Both the position numbers and the translations under genes were made by a program. DNA of 64,000 nucleotides from Brevibacillus choshinensis (lineage in GTDB: Bacteria > Bacillota > Bacilli > Brevibacillales > Brevibacillaceae). The notes below the pieces were generated by a model. That model did no database searches. It saw only the letters and a list, made by a program, of their open reading frames with translations, and had not been told where the DNA came from. Where the stretch lies: the NCBI RefSeq assembly GCF_001420695.1, contig NZ_LJJB01000007.1, forward strand, positions 1,790,990-1,854,989, given 5' to 3'. Below are positions 24,754 through 36,017 of this stretch, one piece after another. The number at the start of each line of letters is the position of its first letter. Within the stretch, counting starts at the first letter, position 1.

Positions 24754-27705
24754 ATGAAAAAAATTAACTTTGAACTAAATGGAGTGAAGCATGAAGCGGA
24801 AGAAGGAGCCCGTATCCTTGATTATCTGCTACAACACGAAATCGAGCATCCTCACATCTGTTATTCACCTATTTTAGGGCCCATTCAAACTTGTGATACC
24901 TGTATGTGTGAGATTGACGGGAAAATTATGCGAGCGTGTTCGACTCTTATTGAGGAAGGCATGAACATCCTTACTTCCTCCGAACTGGCAAAAGGTGCGC
25001 AGAACGAAGCGATGGACCGGATCCTGGAAAACCACATGCTGTATTGTACCGTCTGCGACAACAACAACGGAAATTGTCGGGTCCACAATACGGCAGAGCT
25101 GCTCGAAATTGACCACCAAACACGCCCATTCCGAGAAAAAAACGAAGAAGTGGATATGTCGCATCCCTTTTATCGTTATGATCCTGATCAATGCATTCTC
25201 TGTGGACGTTGCACGGAGGTTTGTCAGGATTTACAGGTAAATGAAACGCTCACGATCGATTGGGAGCGAAAGATTCCAAGGGTTATCTGGGATGACAATA
25301 AATCGATTAATGAATCCTCTTGTGTGTCTTGTGGTCAGTGTGTGACAGTCTGTCCATGCAATGCGCTGATGGAGAAAAGCATGCTGGGCGAAGCTGGATT
25401 TATGTCCGGGATTAAAAAAGATCTGTTGAATCCGATGATCGATCTGATTAAAGAAGTTGAACCTGGTTACAGCGGTATTTTTGCGATTTCTGAAGTAGAA
25501 GCGGCCATGCGGGAAACGCGGACCAAGAAAACGAAAACCGTATGTACGTTCTGCGGGGTAGGCTGTTCATTTGAGGTTTGGACCAAAGGCCGCCAAATTC
25601 TGAAAGTGGAGCCAACGGAAGACTCTCCGGTCAACAGTGTCTCTACTTGTGTAAAAGGGAAGTTCGGTTGGGATTTTGTTAACAGTGATCAACGCTTGAC
25701 TTCACCTTTGATTCGAAAGGAAGACGCATTTGTTCCGGCTACGTGGGAAGAGGCATTATCACTGATTGCCGAGCGAATGGGTTCCATCAAGCAAAAATAC
25801 GGAGGCAACGAGCTTGGATTTGTAAGCTCATCCAAAACAACAAATGAAGATGCCTACCTCATGCAAAAACTGGCGCGCCAGGTATTTGAATCAAACAATA
25901 TCGACAATTGCTCCAGGTATTGCCAATCACCTGCCACTGACGGATTGCTGGCAACGGTAGGACACGGTGGGGACTCCGGTACCATTCAAGATATCGCAAG
26001 TGCCGGACTGGTCATGATCGTCGGGGCGAACCCAACAGAAGGCCATCCCGTATTGGCAACCCGCGTTAAACGGGCAAAGAAATTAAACGGTCAAAAACTG
26101 ATTGTATCTGATCTACGTAAGCACGAAATGGCGGAACGTTCCGATCTTTTCCTTCATCCAAAACAAGGGACAGATTTTGTCTGGCTGACGGCAGTCGCGA
26201 AGTACATCATCGATCAAGGCTGGCATGACGAAGCCTTTATCCAAAATCGGGTAAATGATTTTGACGATTATCGTAACATGCTTGAAAAATATACGCTGGA
26301 TTACGCTGTGGAAGTAACCGGGCTGACAAAAGAACAGTTGATTCAAACAGCCAAAATGATCCGCGAGGCAGATGGCACTTGCATCCTGTGGGGAATGGGT
26401 GTGACCCAGAACATCGCTGGATCGCATACATCAGCCGCTATCTCCAACCTATTGCTCGTTACAGGAAACTACGGCCGACCGGGAGCAGGAGCCTACCCAT
26501 TGCGTGGGCACAACAACGTACAAGGCGCTTGCGACATGGGGACGCTGCCTAACTGGCTTCCAGGGTATCAGCATATTACAGATGATGTGGCTAGAGCCAA
26601 ATTTGAAAAGGCGTACGGCGTAACGATCTCTAACAAACCAGGCTTGACCAATATCGAGATGCTGGAAGCGGTGGAGAAAGGTGAACTGAAAGCGATGTAC
26701 CTGATGGGGGAAGACATGGCTTGGGTAGATTCCAACGCTAACCACGTGCATGATACGCTCAGCAAGCTTGAATTTTTTGTCGTACAGGATGTATTCCTGA
26801 CGAAAACGGCTCAATTTGCAGATGTCGTCTTGCCTGCGTCTCCATCCCTGGAAAAAGAGGGTACCTTTGCGAATACGGAGAGACGTATCCAACGGTTGTA
26901 TCAAGTAATGGAACCACTGGGTGAATCAAGACCTGACTGGTCCATCATTCAGATGATCGCCCAACGCATGGGGGCAAACTGGAACTATCAACACCCTAGT
27001 GAGATCATGGACGAAATTGCTAGCTTGGCACCGCTTTATGGAGGAGTCTCATACGATCGTTTAGAGGGATGGAACAGCTTGCTTTGGCCCGTACAAAAAA
27101 ATGGTGCCGACGAGCCACTTCTGTACAAAGAACAATTCAACTTCCCAGACGGAAAAGCAAGACTTTCGCTCGTTGAATATGTTCCGCCTATGGAGTATCC
27201 ATCTGAATTTGATCTTACCTTAAATAATGGACGACTACTGGAGCATTTCCACGAAGGAAATATGACAAATAAATCAAAGGGCATCCAATACAAGCTGCCG
27301 GAGGTATTTGTAGAGGTTTCCCCTGAACTTGCAAACGAACGCGGTCTGAAAGACGGTTCATTAGTCCGTCTCGTCTCTCCATACGGAGCCATTAAGCTTC
27401 GCGTTCTCGTGACAGATCGAGTTAGCGGAAAAGAATTGTATGTACCTATGCACTCCGTTAGCCATGAAAATGCTATCAACCTTTTGACCGGCAGTGTTGG
27501 AGACGTTCGCACACAAACGCCTGCTTACAAACAAACGAAAGTGCGCATGGAGTTCCTCGAAGAAAAAGGAATGACTCCACTGCCCATGTACAATCCCCGT
27601 TATGCCAAACGAAACCCTCAGATGGGTGTCCAAGTAGAACGCAAATGGGCCAGAGACGATTATGAACCTATCGCAGAAATTAACGTTGTGGGAGGTAAAA
27701 AATAA
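24754..27705 (+). CDS. fdhF: Formate dehydrogenase, catalytic subunit (Mo-bisPGD, Cys type)
   Basis: A 983-residue soluble-type formate dehydrogenase oxidising formate to CO2. Layout: N-terminal 2Fe-2S domain (CDTCMCEIDG, ~residue 48), a Cys-rich region (CTVCDNNNGNC, ~103), two 4Fe-4S motifs (CILCGRCTEVCQ and CVSCGQCVTVCPC), then the molybdopterin domain with CTFCGVGC. The active-site residue is cysteine in SRYCQSPAT, not selenocysteine. The C-terminal molydopterin-dinucleotide-binding domain is intact. It matches the B. subtilis YjgC/YrhE architecture and is followed, with a 1-nt overlap, by the DUF1641 gene as in yjgCD. ATG 24754 follows GGAGG; a TTG at 24736 overlaps that site. Confidence 0.95.
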   Translation: MKKINFELNGVKHEAEEGARILDYLLQHEIEHPHICYSPILGPIQTCDTCMCEIDGKIMRACSTLIEEGMNILTSSELAKGAQNEAMDRILENHMLYCTVCDNNNGNCRVHNTAELLEIDHQTRPFREKNEEVDMSHPFYRYDPDQCILCGRCTEVCQDLQVNETLTIDWERKIPRVIWDDNKSINESSCVSCGQCVTVCPCNALMEKSMLGEAGFMSGIKKDLLNPMIDLIKEVEPGYSGIFAISEVEAAMRETRTKKTKTVCTFCGVGCSFEVWTKGRQILKVEPTEDSPVNSVSTCVKGKFGWDFVNSDQRLTSPLIRKEDAFVPATWEEALSLIAERMGSIKQKYGGNELGFVSSSKTTNEDAYLMQKLARQVFESNNIDNCSRYCQSPATDGLLATVGHGGDSGTIQDIASAGLVMIVGANPTEGHPVLATRVKRAKKLNGQKLIVSDLRKHEMAERSDLFLHPKQGTDFVWLTAVAKYIIDQGWHDEAFIQNRVNDFDDYRNMLEKYTLDYAVEVTGLTKEQLIQTAKMIREADGTCILWGMGVTQNIAGSHTSAAISNLLLVTGNYGRPGAGAYPLRGHNNVQGACDMGTLPNWLPGYQHITDDVARAKFEKAYGVTISNKPGLTNIEMLEAVEKGELKAMYLMGEDMAWVDSNANHVHDTLSKLEFFVVQDVFLTKTAQFADVVLPASPSLEKEGTFANTERRIQRLYQVMEPLGESRPDWSIIQMIAQRMGANWNYQHPSEIMDEIASLAPLYGGVSYDRLEGWNSLLWPVQKNGADEPLLYKEQFNFPDGKARLSLVEYVPPMEYPSEFDLTLNNGRLLEHFHEGNMTNKSKGIQYKLPEVFVEVSPELANERGLKDGSLVRLVSPYGAIKLRVLVTDRVSGKELYVPMHSVSHENAINLLTGSVGDVRTQTPAYKQTKVRMEFLEEKGMTPLPMYNPRYAKRNPQMGVQVERKWARDDYEPIAEINVVGGKK

Positions 27706-28184
27706 TGGCAAGACCGATTACGAAAGTGGTTGAACCGATTCTTACCGAAAAAGAAAGGCAAGATCAGACTGTAGAAATTGTCTTGCAAGCACTGGCAAAT
27801 AATCCAGAGGGTATCCAGGCCACGATCAAGCTGCTCCAAGAACTCCATGAAAGTGGAATTCTTGGGGCACTCAACGCCGCTGCCTGTGCAAAGGAGGATA
27901 TAGCCAAAATCGTAGTGGGACAAATGGTGCGTCCTCCTGTCACCAATATGATCAACAATGCGATGGCTGCCGCAGGTGGGTTAACAGAGCTAAATCCTGA
28001 AATGACAAAAAAGCTGATGGGCGGTGTTACAAAGGGACTACAAAGGGCTGATGAAGCTCTTCGCTCTGGAAAAAAGGTGGGTATTTTCGATTTGATGAAA
28101 GCTCTACGCGATCCTGACATCAATCGGGCGATGGGTTTTGGCATAAACCTGCTGAAAGGAGTAGGCGAAGGATTAAAGGATTGA
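27705..28184 (+). CDS. DUF1641 protein, formate dehydrogenase accessory (YjgD/YrhD-like)
   Basis: A 159-residue protein with the family's conserved stretch (LTELNPEMTKKLMGGVTKGLQRA). Members are regularly encoded directly after FdhF-type formate dehydrogenases in Bacillales and are thought to be a small partner subunit, possibly linking to the membrane; the role is unproven. Its start overlaps the fdhF stop by one base, indicating coupled translation. Confidence 0.9.
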   Translation: MARPITKVVEPILTEKERQDQTVEIVLQALANNPEGIQATIKLLQELHESGILGALNAAACAKEDIAKIVVGQMVRPPVTNMINNAMAAAGGLTELNPEMTKKLMGGVTKGLQRADEALRSGKKVGIFDLMKALRDPDINRAMGFGINLLKGVGEGLKD

Positions 28185-28228
28185 TGAAAGAGGTTGCAAT
28201 CTTTATGAGGAGGAGGGCAGATGTTTGG

Positions 28229-28651
28229 ATGGCAAAATGGAAAAACGAAGCATCGATCGTACACTTCTATCAACTGATGCTAAATATTTCACTCATCATT
28301 CTGGGGTTGGTCTTAAGTTTTTTTCTTGTGCGTGAATTGTATTTCATTGTAACCGCAGCACTATTTGGAAATACTAACGTGCATGATATTTTGGAGGAAG
28401 TCTTAGCCTTTTTCTTGTATTTCGTTTTTATATCCATGATTGTTAAGTATTTCAATGAGGATTACCATTTTCCACTACGTTACCTCATTTATATTGGCAT
28501 TACCGGTACCTTACGTTTTATCATCGTCAATCGTGATAACGCTATGAATAATCTGATTCTATCGGCTGTGATTCTGATCCTAGTCATTAGTTACATCATG
28601 CTGGCTCCTCGGCAGAACAAAATGGGGGAACTAAAGGAGAACATCGAATGA
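28229..28651 (+). CDS. PsiE-like membrane protein
   Basis: A ~140-residue membrane protein with four hydrophobic segments and the PsiE-family pattern (VLAFFLYFVFISMIVKYF, LRYLIYIGITGTLRFII). PsiE was named from phosphate-starvation genes of E. coli, but its function is unknown. Its place between formate dehydrogenase and FdhD suggests a membrane role linked to formate oxidation. The start could be 28229, with GGAGGAGGG upstream, or 28181/28205; the hydrophobic core is unaffected. Confidence 0.8.
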   Translation: MAKWKNEASIVHFYQLMLNISLIILGLVLSFFLVRELYFIVTAALFGNTNVHDILEEVLAFFLYFVFISMIVKYFNEDYHFPLRYLIYIGITGTLRFIIVNRDNAMNNLILSAVILILVISYIMLAPRQNKMGELKENIE

Positions 28652-28998
28652 CGATAAACCTTGAACATCAATTCAGTATGCTGGTTCGTGAAATACGAAA
28701 AGAACACGTCGGAAACGGACCGAGAGAAATACTCACACGCTTTTGTGGCCCTTGGGTGATTTGTGAGATGAAGGGAAACCTGACAAATGTAGAAAAATTT
28801 ATGATTCTTTCCGAAGAAGGCAGACGAATGGTTCACGATGCTCGCACGAAGCTAGTGAAGAAGATTTATAACGATCCTGCGGTAGTAGCAAAACTCGAGG
28901 ATATCATCCAAGCGAAGATCTTGAGGATTTTTTCAGATATCAGTATTGAAGAGGATATTGCCATGACCGTATATGTTTTAGATAGACCGATTTCTTGA
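28648..28998 (+). CDS. MpsC/DUF2294 family protein
   Basis: A 116-residue protein of the DUF2294 (MpsC-like) family, with RFCGPWVICEMKGNLT and the C-terminal IEEDIAMTVYVLD typical of it. MpsC is tied to a membrane-potential-generating bicarbonate system in Staphylococcus; in Bacillales homologues often sit next to formate dehydrogenase genes. The ATG overlaps the preceding stop codon (ATGA). A link between formate/CO2 chemistry and this protein is inference. Confidence 0.8.
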   Translation: MTINLEHQFSMLVREIRKEHVGNGPREILTRFCGPWVICEMKGNLTNVEKFMILSEEGRRMVHDARTKLVKKIYNDPAVVAKLEDIIQAKILRIFSDISIEEDIAMTVYVLDRPIS

Positions 28999-29028
28999 TC
29001 AGTATGTGAGGGAAGGTGGGTAAAACTC

Positions 29029-29853
29029 GTGATTCAACCCGTGCATGTATTATCGCATGTCCTGCATTATGAAAATGGCTCTCTGATGGAAGTGGAAGAT
29101 TCAATCGTAACTGAGTCACCGATTACGATCATGTTGAATCAGGATGAGTTTGCTACTTTAGTATGCAGTCCGGAATACATCGAAGAACTCGTCATTGGTT
29201 TTTTGGCGTCTGAAGGGGTGATCAGCGTGTATACTGACATAACAGATCTCTTCATCGACGAAACGACTGGGCACGCCTATGTCCAGGCGAAAAAGGCAAA
29301 CAAATACAACCAGATGTTTCACTCCAAAAGATATGTTACTTCTTGCTGTGGGAAAAGTCGGCAAAGTTTTTACTTTTATAATGATGCGCGAACAGTGAAG
29401 AAGGTTGAAGCCAAAGGAGTTTCGATCTCGAGCTCCGACTGTTTTCGATTCATGCAAGAGATGCAACAATCTGCAGAACTCTTTCAATATACGGGTGGCG
29501 TTCATAATGCTGCCTTGTGCGATACAAACGGGATCATCCTCTCAAGAATGGATATAGGGCGACATAATGCCCTCGATAAACTATACGGTTATTGCTTGCA
29601 GCATTCGTTACCTGTTGAAGATAAAATCATGGTCTTTAGTGGCCGGATCTCTTCCGAGGTATTGTTGAAGGTAGCCAAGATTGGATGCAGCATCGTTTTA
29701 TCTAAGTCAGCTCCTACTGAATTGGCTCTTCGGTTGGCAAATGAACTTGGTATTACCACGGTTGGGTTTATTCGAAATCAATCGTTTAATGTGTACACAT
29801 GGCCCGAACGAATTGCAGAGGTAGAAAGGGGGGAGTCCAGTGGTTCCAAGTGA
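29029..29853 (+). CDS. fdhD: Formate dehydrogenase sulfurtransferase FdhD
   Basis: A 274-residue FdhD, which passes sulfur from a cysteine desulfurase to the molybdenum cofactor before its insertion in FdhF. EFATLVCSPEYIEELVIGFL near residue 45 and HNAALCDTNG, DIGRHNALDK are typical. The catalytic Cys loop reads TSCCGKSR instead of the CGxCG form of E. coli. GTG start with GGAAGGTGG upstream. Overlaps moaA by 14 nt. Confidence 0.93.
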   Translation: MIQPVHVLSHVLHYENGSLMEVEDSIVTESPITIMLNQDEFATLVCSPEYIEELVIGFLASEGVISVYTDITDLFIDETTGHAYVQAKKANKYNQMFHSKRYVTSCCGKSRQSFYFYNDARTVKKVEAKGVSISSSDCFRFMQEMQQSAELFQYTGGVHNAALCDTNGIILSRMDIGRHNALDKLYGYCLQHSLPVEDKIMVFSGRISSEVLLKVAKIGCSIVLSKSAPTELALRLANELGITTVGFIRNQSFNVYTWPERIAEVERGESSGSK

Positions 29854-30847
29854 ATTAGTGGACTCATTTGGTCGTGTCCATGACTATCTACGTATTTCGG
29901 TAACGGATCGCTGCAACTTGCGGTGTGTTTATTGCATGCCGGCTGATGGGATGGAATTTGAACCGGATGAAAATATCCTGTCTTTTAACGAAATTACCGA
30001 GGTTGTGAGGGTTTTGGCCGAAATGGGAGTCAAAAAAGTAAGGCTGACGGGTGGAGAACCATTGGTCCGCAAAGGAATTGAAAATTTGGTATCCGCGATA
30101 TCAGGAATTCCAGGGATCGAGGATATTGCTTTGACTACCAATGGCATTTTCTTGGCAAAAAAAGCCGAAAAATTAAAAGCAGCAGGCTTGAAGCGCGTCA
30201 ATATTAGTCTGGATACATTGAAAGCGGATCGTTTTTCGTTCATTACCCGTGGTGGTGATGTTCACAGAGTTCTGGAAAGCATAGCCGCGTGCCAACAAGT
30301 AGGGATTCAGCCAATTAAGTTGAATGTTGTACTCATGAAGGGGATCAACGATGACGAAATTGAAGATTTTCTTCGTCTGACGATAGATAGCCATTTACAA
30401 GTTCGATTTATTGAGTACATGCCCATCGGCCACAACGACATGAGATGGAAACAATCCTATCTGCCATTGTCCACCGTATTGGAACGCTGTAATCAATTGG
30501 GCTGGAAAGTGGATGAGAGTCATGTTGTGCGTGGAAACGGGCCCGCACAGACTTTTCGCATTGAAGGCGCGAAGGGGAGTTTTGGGCTTATTCATCCCGT
30601 GAGCGATCATTTCTGCGAAACTTGTAACCGGCTTCGTTTGACAGCTGATGGAAACATAAAGCCATGCTTATATTGGGCGGATGAGTTTAACGTTCGTAAG
30701 TGCATTGGAAATGATGAAGCGGTACGCGAGCTCTTTTTCAGAGCATTGAGTATCAAACCAAAGAATCACGAAATGGCAAAGGCTTTAGTCGATGAGAGTC
30801 AGTCGCATGTACCAACGGTTAGACGCATGTCTCAAATTGGAGGGTAG
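29840..30847 (+). CDS. moaA: GTP 3',8-cyclase MoaA
   Basis: A 335-residue radical SAM enzyme for the first step of molybdopterin synthesis. The N-terminal cluster motif CNLRCVYCMP (~residue 26) binds SAM; the C-terminal cluster cysteines are visible in CETCNRLRLTADGNIKPCL. The usual C-terminal GG pair is present (QIGG). GTG start behind AAGGGGGG. It supplies cofactor to the formate dehydrogenase of the same operon. Confidence 0.95.
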   Translation: MVPSELVDSFGRVHDYLRISVTDRCNLRCVYCMPADGMEFEPDENILSFNEITEVVRVLAEMGVKKVRLTGGEPLVRKGIENLVSAISGIPGIEDIALTTNGIFLAKKAEKLKAAGLKRVNISLDTLKADRFSFITRGGDVHRVLESIAACQQVGIQPIKLNVVLMKGINDDEIEDFLRLTIDSHLQVRFIEYMPIGHNDMRWKQSYLPLSTVLERCNQLGWKVDESHVVRGNGPAQTFRIEGAKGSFGLIHPVSDHFCETCNRLRLTADGNIKPCLYWADEFNVRKCIGNDEAVRELFFRALSIKPKNHEMAKALVDESQSHVPTVRRMSQIGG

Positions 30848-30857
30848 TGTAGACGGC

Positions 30858-32110
30858 ATGGACAAAGTAGAAAGCTTGAATCGATTTCGCCGAGATACGG
30901 TTCAAGTCGTTGAAGCACAACGCAGAATTGAACAATATGTAAGCCAATTGGGCGTGGAAGAAGTCTCCTTGGAAAATGCCTTTGGCCGTACATTGGCAGA
31001 GGATATGATTGCTTCAGATCACATGCCTCATTTCCGCCGCTCCGGGATGGACGGGTTTGCCATTATGTCCAGTTCTACACGCGGAGCATCACCTGAATCT
31101 CCTGTCCATTTGAAGTGATCGAGAATATTCCGTGTGGCGCTGTCCCTACAAAAGAATTATCGCAAAGAACGGCTTCCCGAATCATGACTGGAGCCATGGT
31201 ACCTCAAAAAGCAGACGCAGTCATCATGCTTGAAATGACAGATGACTTTGAAGAACAGGGCATAACTTACATTACGATAAAAAAAGAGATCCATCCCGGG
31301 CAGAATCTGACCCCGATTGGCCAAATTACAAAGGGCGATTGTGTCCTGCAAAAAGGAGTAGAAATCCGCGCTGGTGAGATCGCTTTGTTGGCTACATTCG
31401 GTCTTTCCTATGTCAAAGTATATAAGCGCCCAACAATCGCTATATTTGCAACAGGTTCCGAGCTTTTACCTCTAGAAGCGCCACTTTGCTCAGGGAAAAT
31501 TCGAAACAGTAACTCTTACATGCTGGCAGCACTTATTCAGGAAGCAGGAGGGATTCCGTTACTTATGGGATCCATTCCAGACGAAGCGGACAAAGCGCAA
31601 GCCCTTATTCTGGAGGCATTTTCCGCAGCCGATTTTGTGATCACATCAGGCGGAGTATCGGTAGGCGACTACGACATTCTAGTAGATATTTTCCAAAATT
31701 GGGAAGGGAAGATGCTGTTTAACAAAGTAGCTATGCGACCAGGAAGTCCTACAACCGCAGGGGTTTGGAATGATCAATTTTTGTTTGCGTTGTCAGGCAA
31801 TCCGGGAGCATGCTTTGTCGGTTTTGAGCTCTTCGTTCGTCCCGTTATTTTGGGTATGCAGGGTATTCAAAATAGATACATGCGGGACTTTACTGCTTTT
31901 TTAGGGGAAGATTTTAAAAAGGTAAATGCGTTTCCACGGTATGTTCGCGGAAAGTCGTATATAAGCGATGGCAAGGTATTCGTAAAGCCTGCCGGGATTG
32001 ATCAATCAAGCGTTACTGTATCCATTAAAGATTCCGATTGCTTGATCAAGATTCCTCCTGGAAGTAAGGGAATGCTCCAAGGTGAACTTGTCTCCGTTTT
32101 ATTGATTTAA
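30858..32110 (+). pseudogene. moeA: Molybdopterin molybdotransferase MoeA, one-base frameshift
   Basis: The reading frame from ATG 30858 gives the MoeA N-terminus (HMPHFRRSGMDGFAI) and stops at TGA 31116-31118. The rest continues one frame over from 31115 and is full length (ASRIMTGAMVPQKADAVIM, GKIRNSNSYML, TSGGVSVGDYD, ALSGNPGA). Joining CATTTGAA and GTGATCGAG with one extra A restores SPVHLKVIENIPCG, so a single A was lost at 31113-31115. Either the gene is freshly inactivated, or the base is a sequencing error. MoeA inserts molybdate into molybdopterin, so loss would cripple FdhF unless another copy exists. Terminator at 32179. Confidence 0.9.
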
Positions 32111-32178
32111 TAAAACGGCAAGATGACATGGCCGGGTAAACGGCACCCACTATGGTTCCACAATTGAATCAGGACAGC

Positions 32179-32210
32179 AAAAAGGCGGGGGCAATCTACC
32201 CCGCCTTTTT
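32179..32210 (+). terminator. Strong terminator of the Fdh/Moco operon
   Basis: AAAAAGGCGGGG and CCCCGCCTTTTT form a perfect 12-bp stem with an 8-nt loop and a T-rich 3' arm. It also works on the minus strand. Confidence 0.9.
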
Positions 32211-32291
32211 CTTTGATAATTAAGCGATTGGCTGACAAAAAGCATGGCTTTTGGACAAAGTGATTGGCTACTGCGAGCTTTTCATTTACGA

Positions 32292-32530
32292 CTAGGCACG
32301 ATCGTACAGCGTGACGGCATCACCAATATCTTTCAGGTTCTCCACCCTATTCATTTCCTTAGCGGGTGGATAGATGGCGATATTGTCCAGGGTGGCTTTG
32401 TTAATCAGCTTGCGTACCTCTCTGTTCGGATTGATATACGGGAATGATTTGGCAATTTCTGCGCAGATTTCCGGCTCTAGCAGAAAATTGACGAACAGCT
32501 TCGATCGTATTACCCTGACGAAAACGATGA
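32292..32530 (-). pseudogene. PotD (spermidine/putrescine-binding protein) C-terminal relic
   Basis: The minus-strand frame reads KLFVNFLLEPEICAEIAKSF, PYINPNREVRKLIN, IYPPAKEMNRVENLKDIG and YDRA. This is the C-terminal end of PotD-type polyamine-binding proteins. The usual YDxxWT terminus is interrupted by TAG, and upstream of ~32530 the similarity ends. No other pot gene is present. A decayed fragment. Confidence 0.75.
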
Positions 32531-32644
32531 AAAAACCGAATTTGAATAATCCAGAACGGCTTCGATATAATTTCCAAACTGGATGCATGCCTGAGGGATT
32601 CCAGAGAATCGACATCTGATCTGAGATACTCGTACCTTGTAACA

Positions 32645-32673
32645 AATAAGACTACCTTTTTGGTAGTCTTATT
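32645..32673. terminator. Bidirectional hairpin terminator
   Basis: AATAAGACTACC-TTTTT-GGTAGTCTTATT is a perfect 12-bp stem. It separates the PotD relic from the IS21 relic and has A/T-rich tails on both sides. Confidence 0.6.
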
Positions 32674-32753
32674 ATGTCTTGCGGTCTGAAGAAAATGGCT
32701 ATACCACTTTAATTCTATGTCCTTCTCTTTCGGAATCTTGATTCTCATGTTGT

Positions 32754-33092
32754 ATGTTTGTATTGATAACTCCGTATGGCAGCGATTGGGGCGAAGTGGA
32801 TATTGTATTGCTTAGAAAGCAGATCACAGTTCAAGTATTTTCTTTACGTTGTACGTTTAGTCGGAAGATCTTTGTCAAAACATTCTTTCATCAGAAGATG
32901 GAGGCTCTCTTACAAGGACATGTTGATGACTTTGAGTTTTTTGGAGCCGTTCCCCAAACCATCACTTATGACAATCTAAAGACAGCAGTTAAAAAAATTC
33001 TCGAAGGGAAGAACCGAGAAGAACAAGAATGTTTTACTCAGTTGCGTGCTCACTACTTTTTTGAAAGTCTTTCTGCGAGCCAGCAAAGGTAA
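32754..33092 (+). mobile_element. IS21-family transposase (IstA) fragment
   Basis: The 112-codon frame matches the integrase core of IstA: GSDWGEVDIVLLRKQITVQV, LQGHVDDFEFFGAVPQTITY, DNLKTAVKKILEGK. Both the DNA-binding N-terminus and the rest of the catalytic domain are missing, and no istB or terminal repeats are seen. An inactive IS21 relic. Confidence 0.8.
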
Positions 33093-33305
33093 TCAGGGAG
33101 CGTAAGGTAAATACGTAATATCAGTATTCGATCTTCATTGCGAAAGATCGGGACGCCCGGAAAATAGGCGAACGAACTATTTACTAGATCATAATCTTCA
33201 CCGACCCTGCATACGCTAGGATCAGAAAAAAGTCCAAAAATGCTGGGTGATATATCTCATCGTGTTCTACGTTCCCTTTGTTATTAACATCTCATAACCC
33301 CCGCC

Positions 33306-33368
33306 CCGTAACGAAGCTCTTTTCCACTTAGGAGGGCATAAAGTGGTAGAGCACGATAGTCGTTACGG
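33306..33368. other. Nested inverted-repeat element (structured DNA or RNA)
   Basis: CCGTAACGA (33306-33314) pairs with TCGTTACGG (33360-33368). Inside it GCTC (33316) pairs with GAGC (33349) and CCACTT (33324) with AAGTGG (33341). The three coaxial helices enclose AGGAGGGCAT. No T run follows, so it is not a simple terminator. It may be an IS end, a small RNA or a leader upstream of katG. Confidence 0.45.
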
Positions 33369-33522
33369 TGCTACGCCGAAAGACCTTCAGGATGCGGAAT
33401 ATTGACCGCCCATCGATATGATACCAACCCGTAATGTCCTTAATCCTTACAAAATAGCGTTAAAAATAAAAGGAAACTTCAAATAATTGTTGATTTCTGT
33501 TGTGAATTGCTTTATAAATTGA

Positions 33523-33537
33523 TTAGAAGAATTATTA
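33523..33537 (+). promoter_or_regulatory. PerR-box-like operator of katG
   Basis: TTAGAAGAATTATTA matches the Bacillus PerR box TTATAATNATTATAA at 11 of 14 defined positions. It lies 36 nt before the katG start. PerR commonly represses catalase genes in Firmicutes and is released by peroxide. Confidence 0.5.
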
Positions 33538-33554
33538 TTTAATACTTAATATAA

Positions 33555-35756
<2,202 letters not shown>

Positions 35757-35799
35757 CGAGGAGAGGTTATGGAGGGTAACTCCTGAATGATTTCATTGA

Positions 35800-35876
35800 A
35801 CTAACAGGTTCGATAGTTGAATAAAGGCAGTTGCAGTCTAAGACTTTATTTTTGAGTCCGTGGCTGCCGCTGCCTA
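35800..35876 (+). repeat. Dispersed ACTAACGGG repeat, copy 1
   Basis: Starts ACTAACAGGTTCGATAGTTG and ends in a GGCAG...CTGCC hairpin containing GCAGTCTAAGACTTTATTTT. It lies in the convergent space after katG and could terminate it. Confidence 0.7.
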
Positions 35877-36017
35877 TTTATTTTCGATCAGCCTAAAACT
35901 AAGTAATCAAAACTTGATGAGTGGTGACCTCTAAAAGTTAGTACTACGTTAGGTTTCCCGGTCTACTACATTATTTTAAACTAACACTGTCGCTACTCTT
36001 CTACACAAGCAGGTGCG

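Noticed and set aside
25900-25950. Selenocysteine UGA in formate dehydrogenase
   Set aside because: The active-site codon in SRYC is TGC, so cysteine; no in-frame TGA or SECIS is needed.
32401-32748. 115-codon minus-strand frame
   Set aside because: Overlaps the PotD relic in another phase and spans a terminator; no homology.
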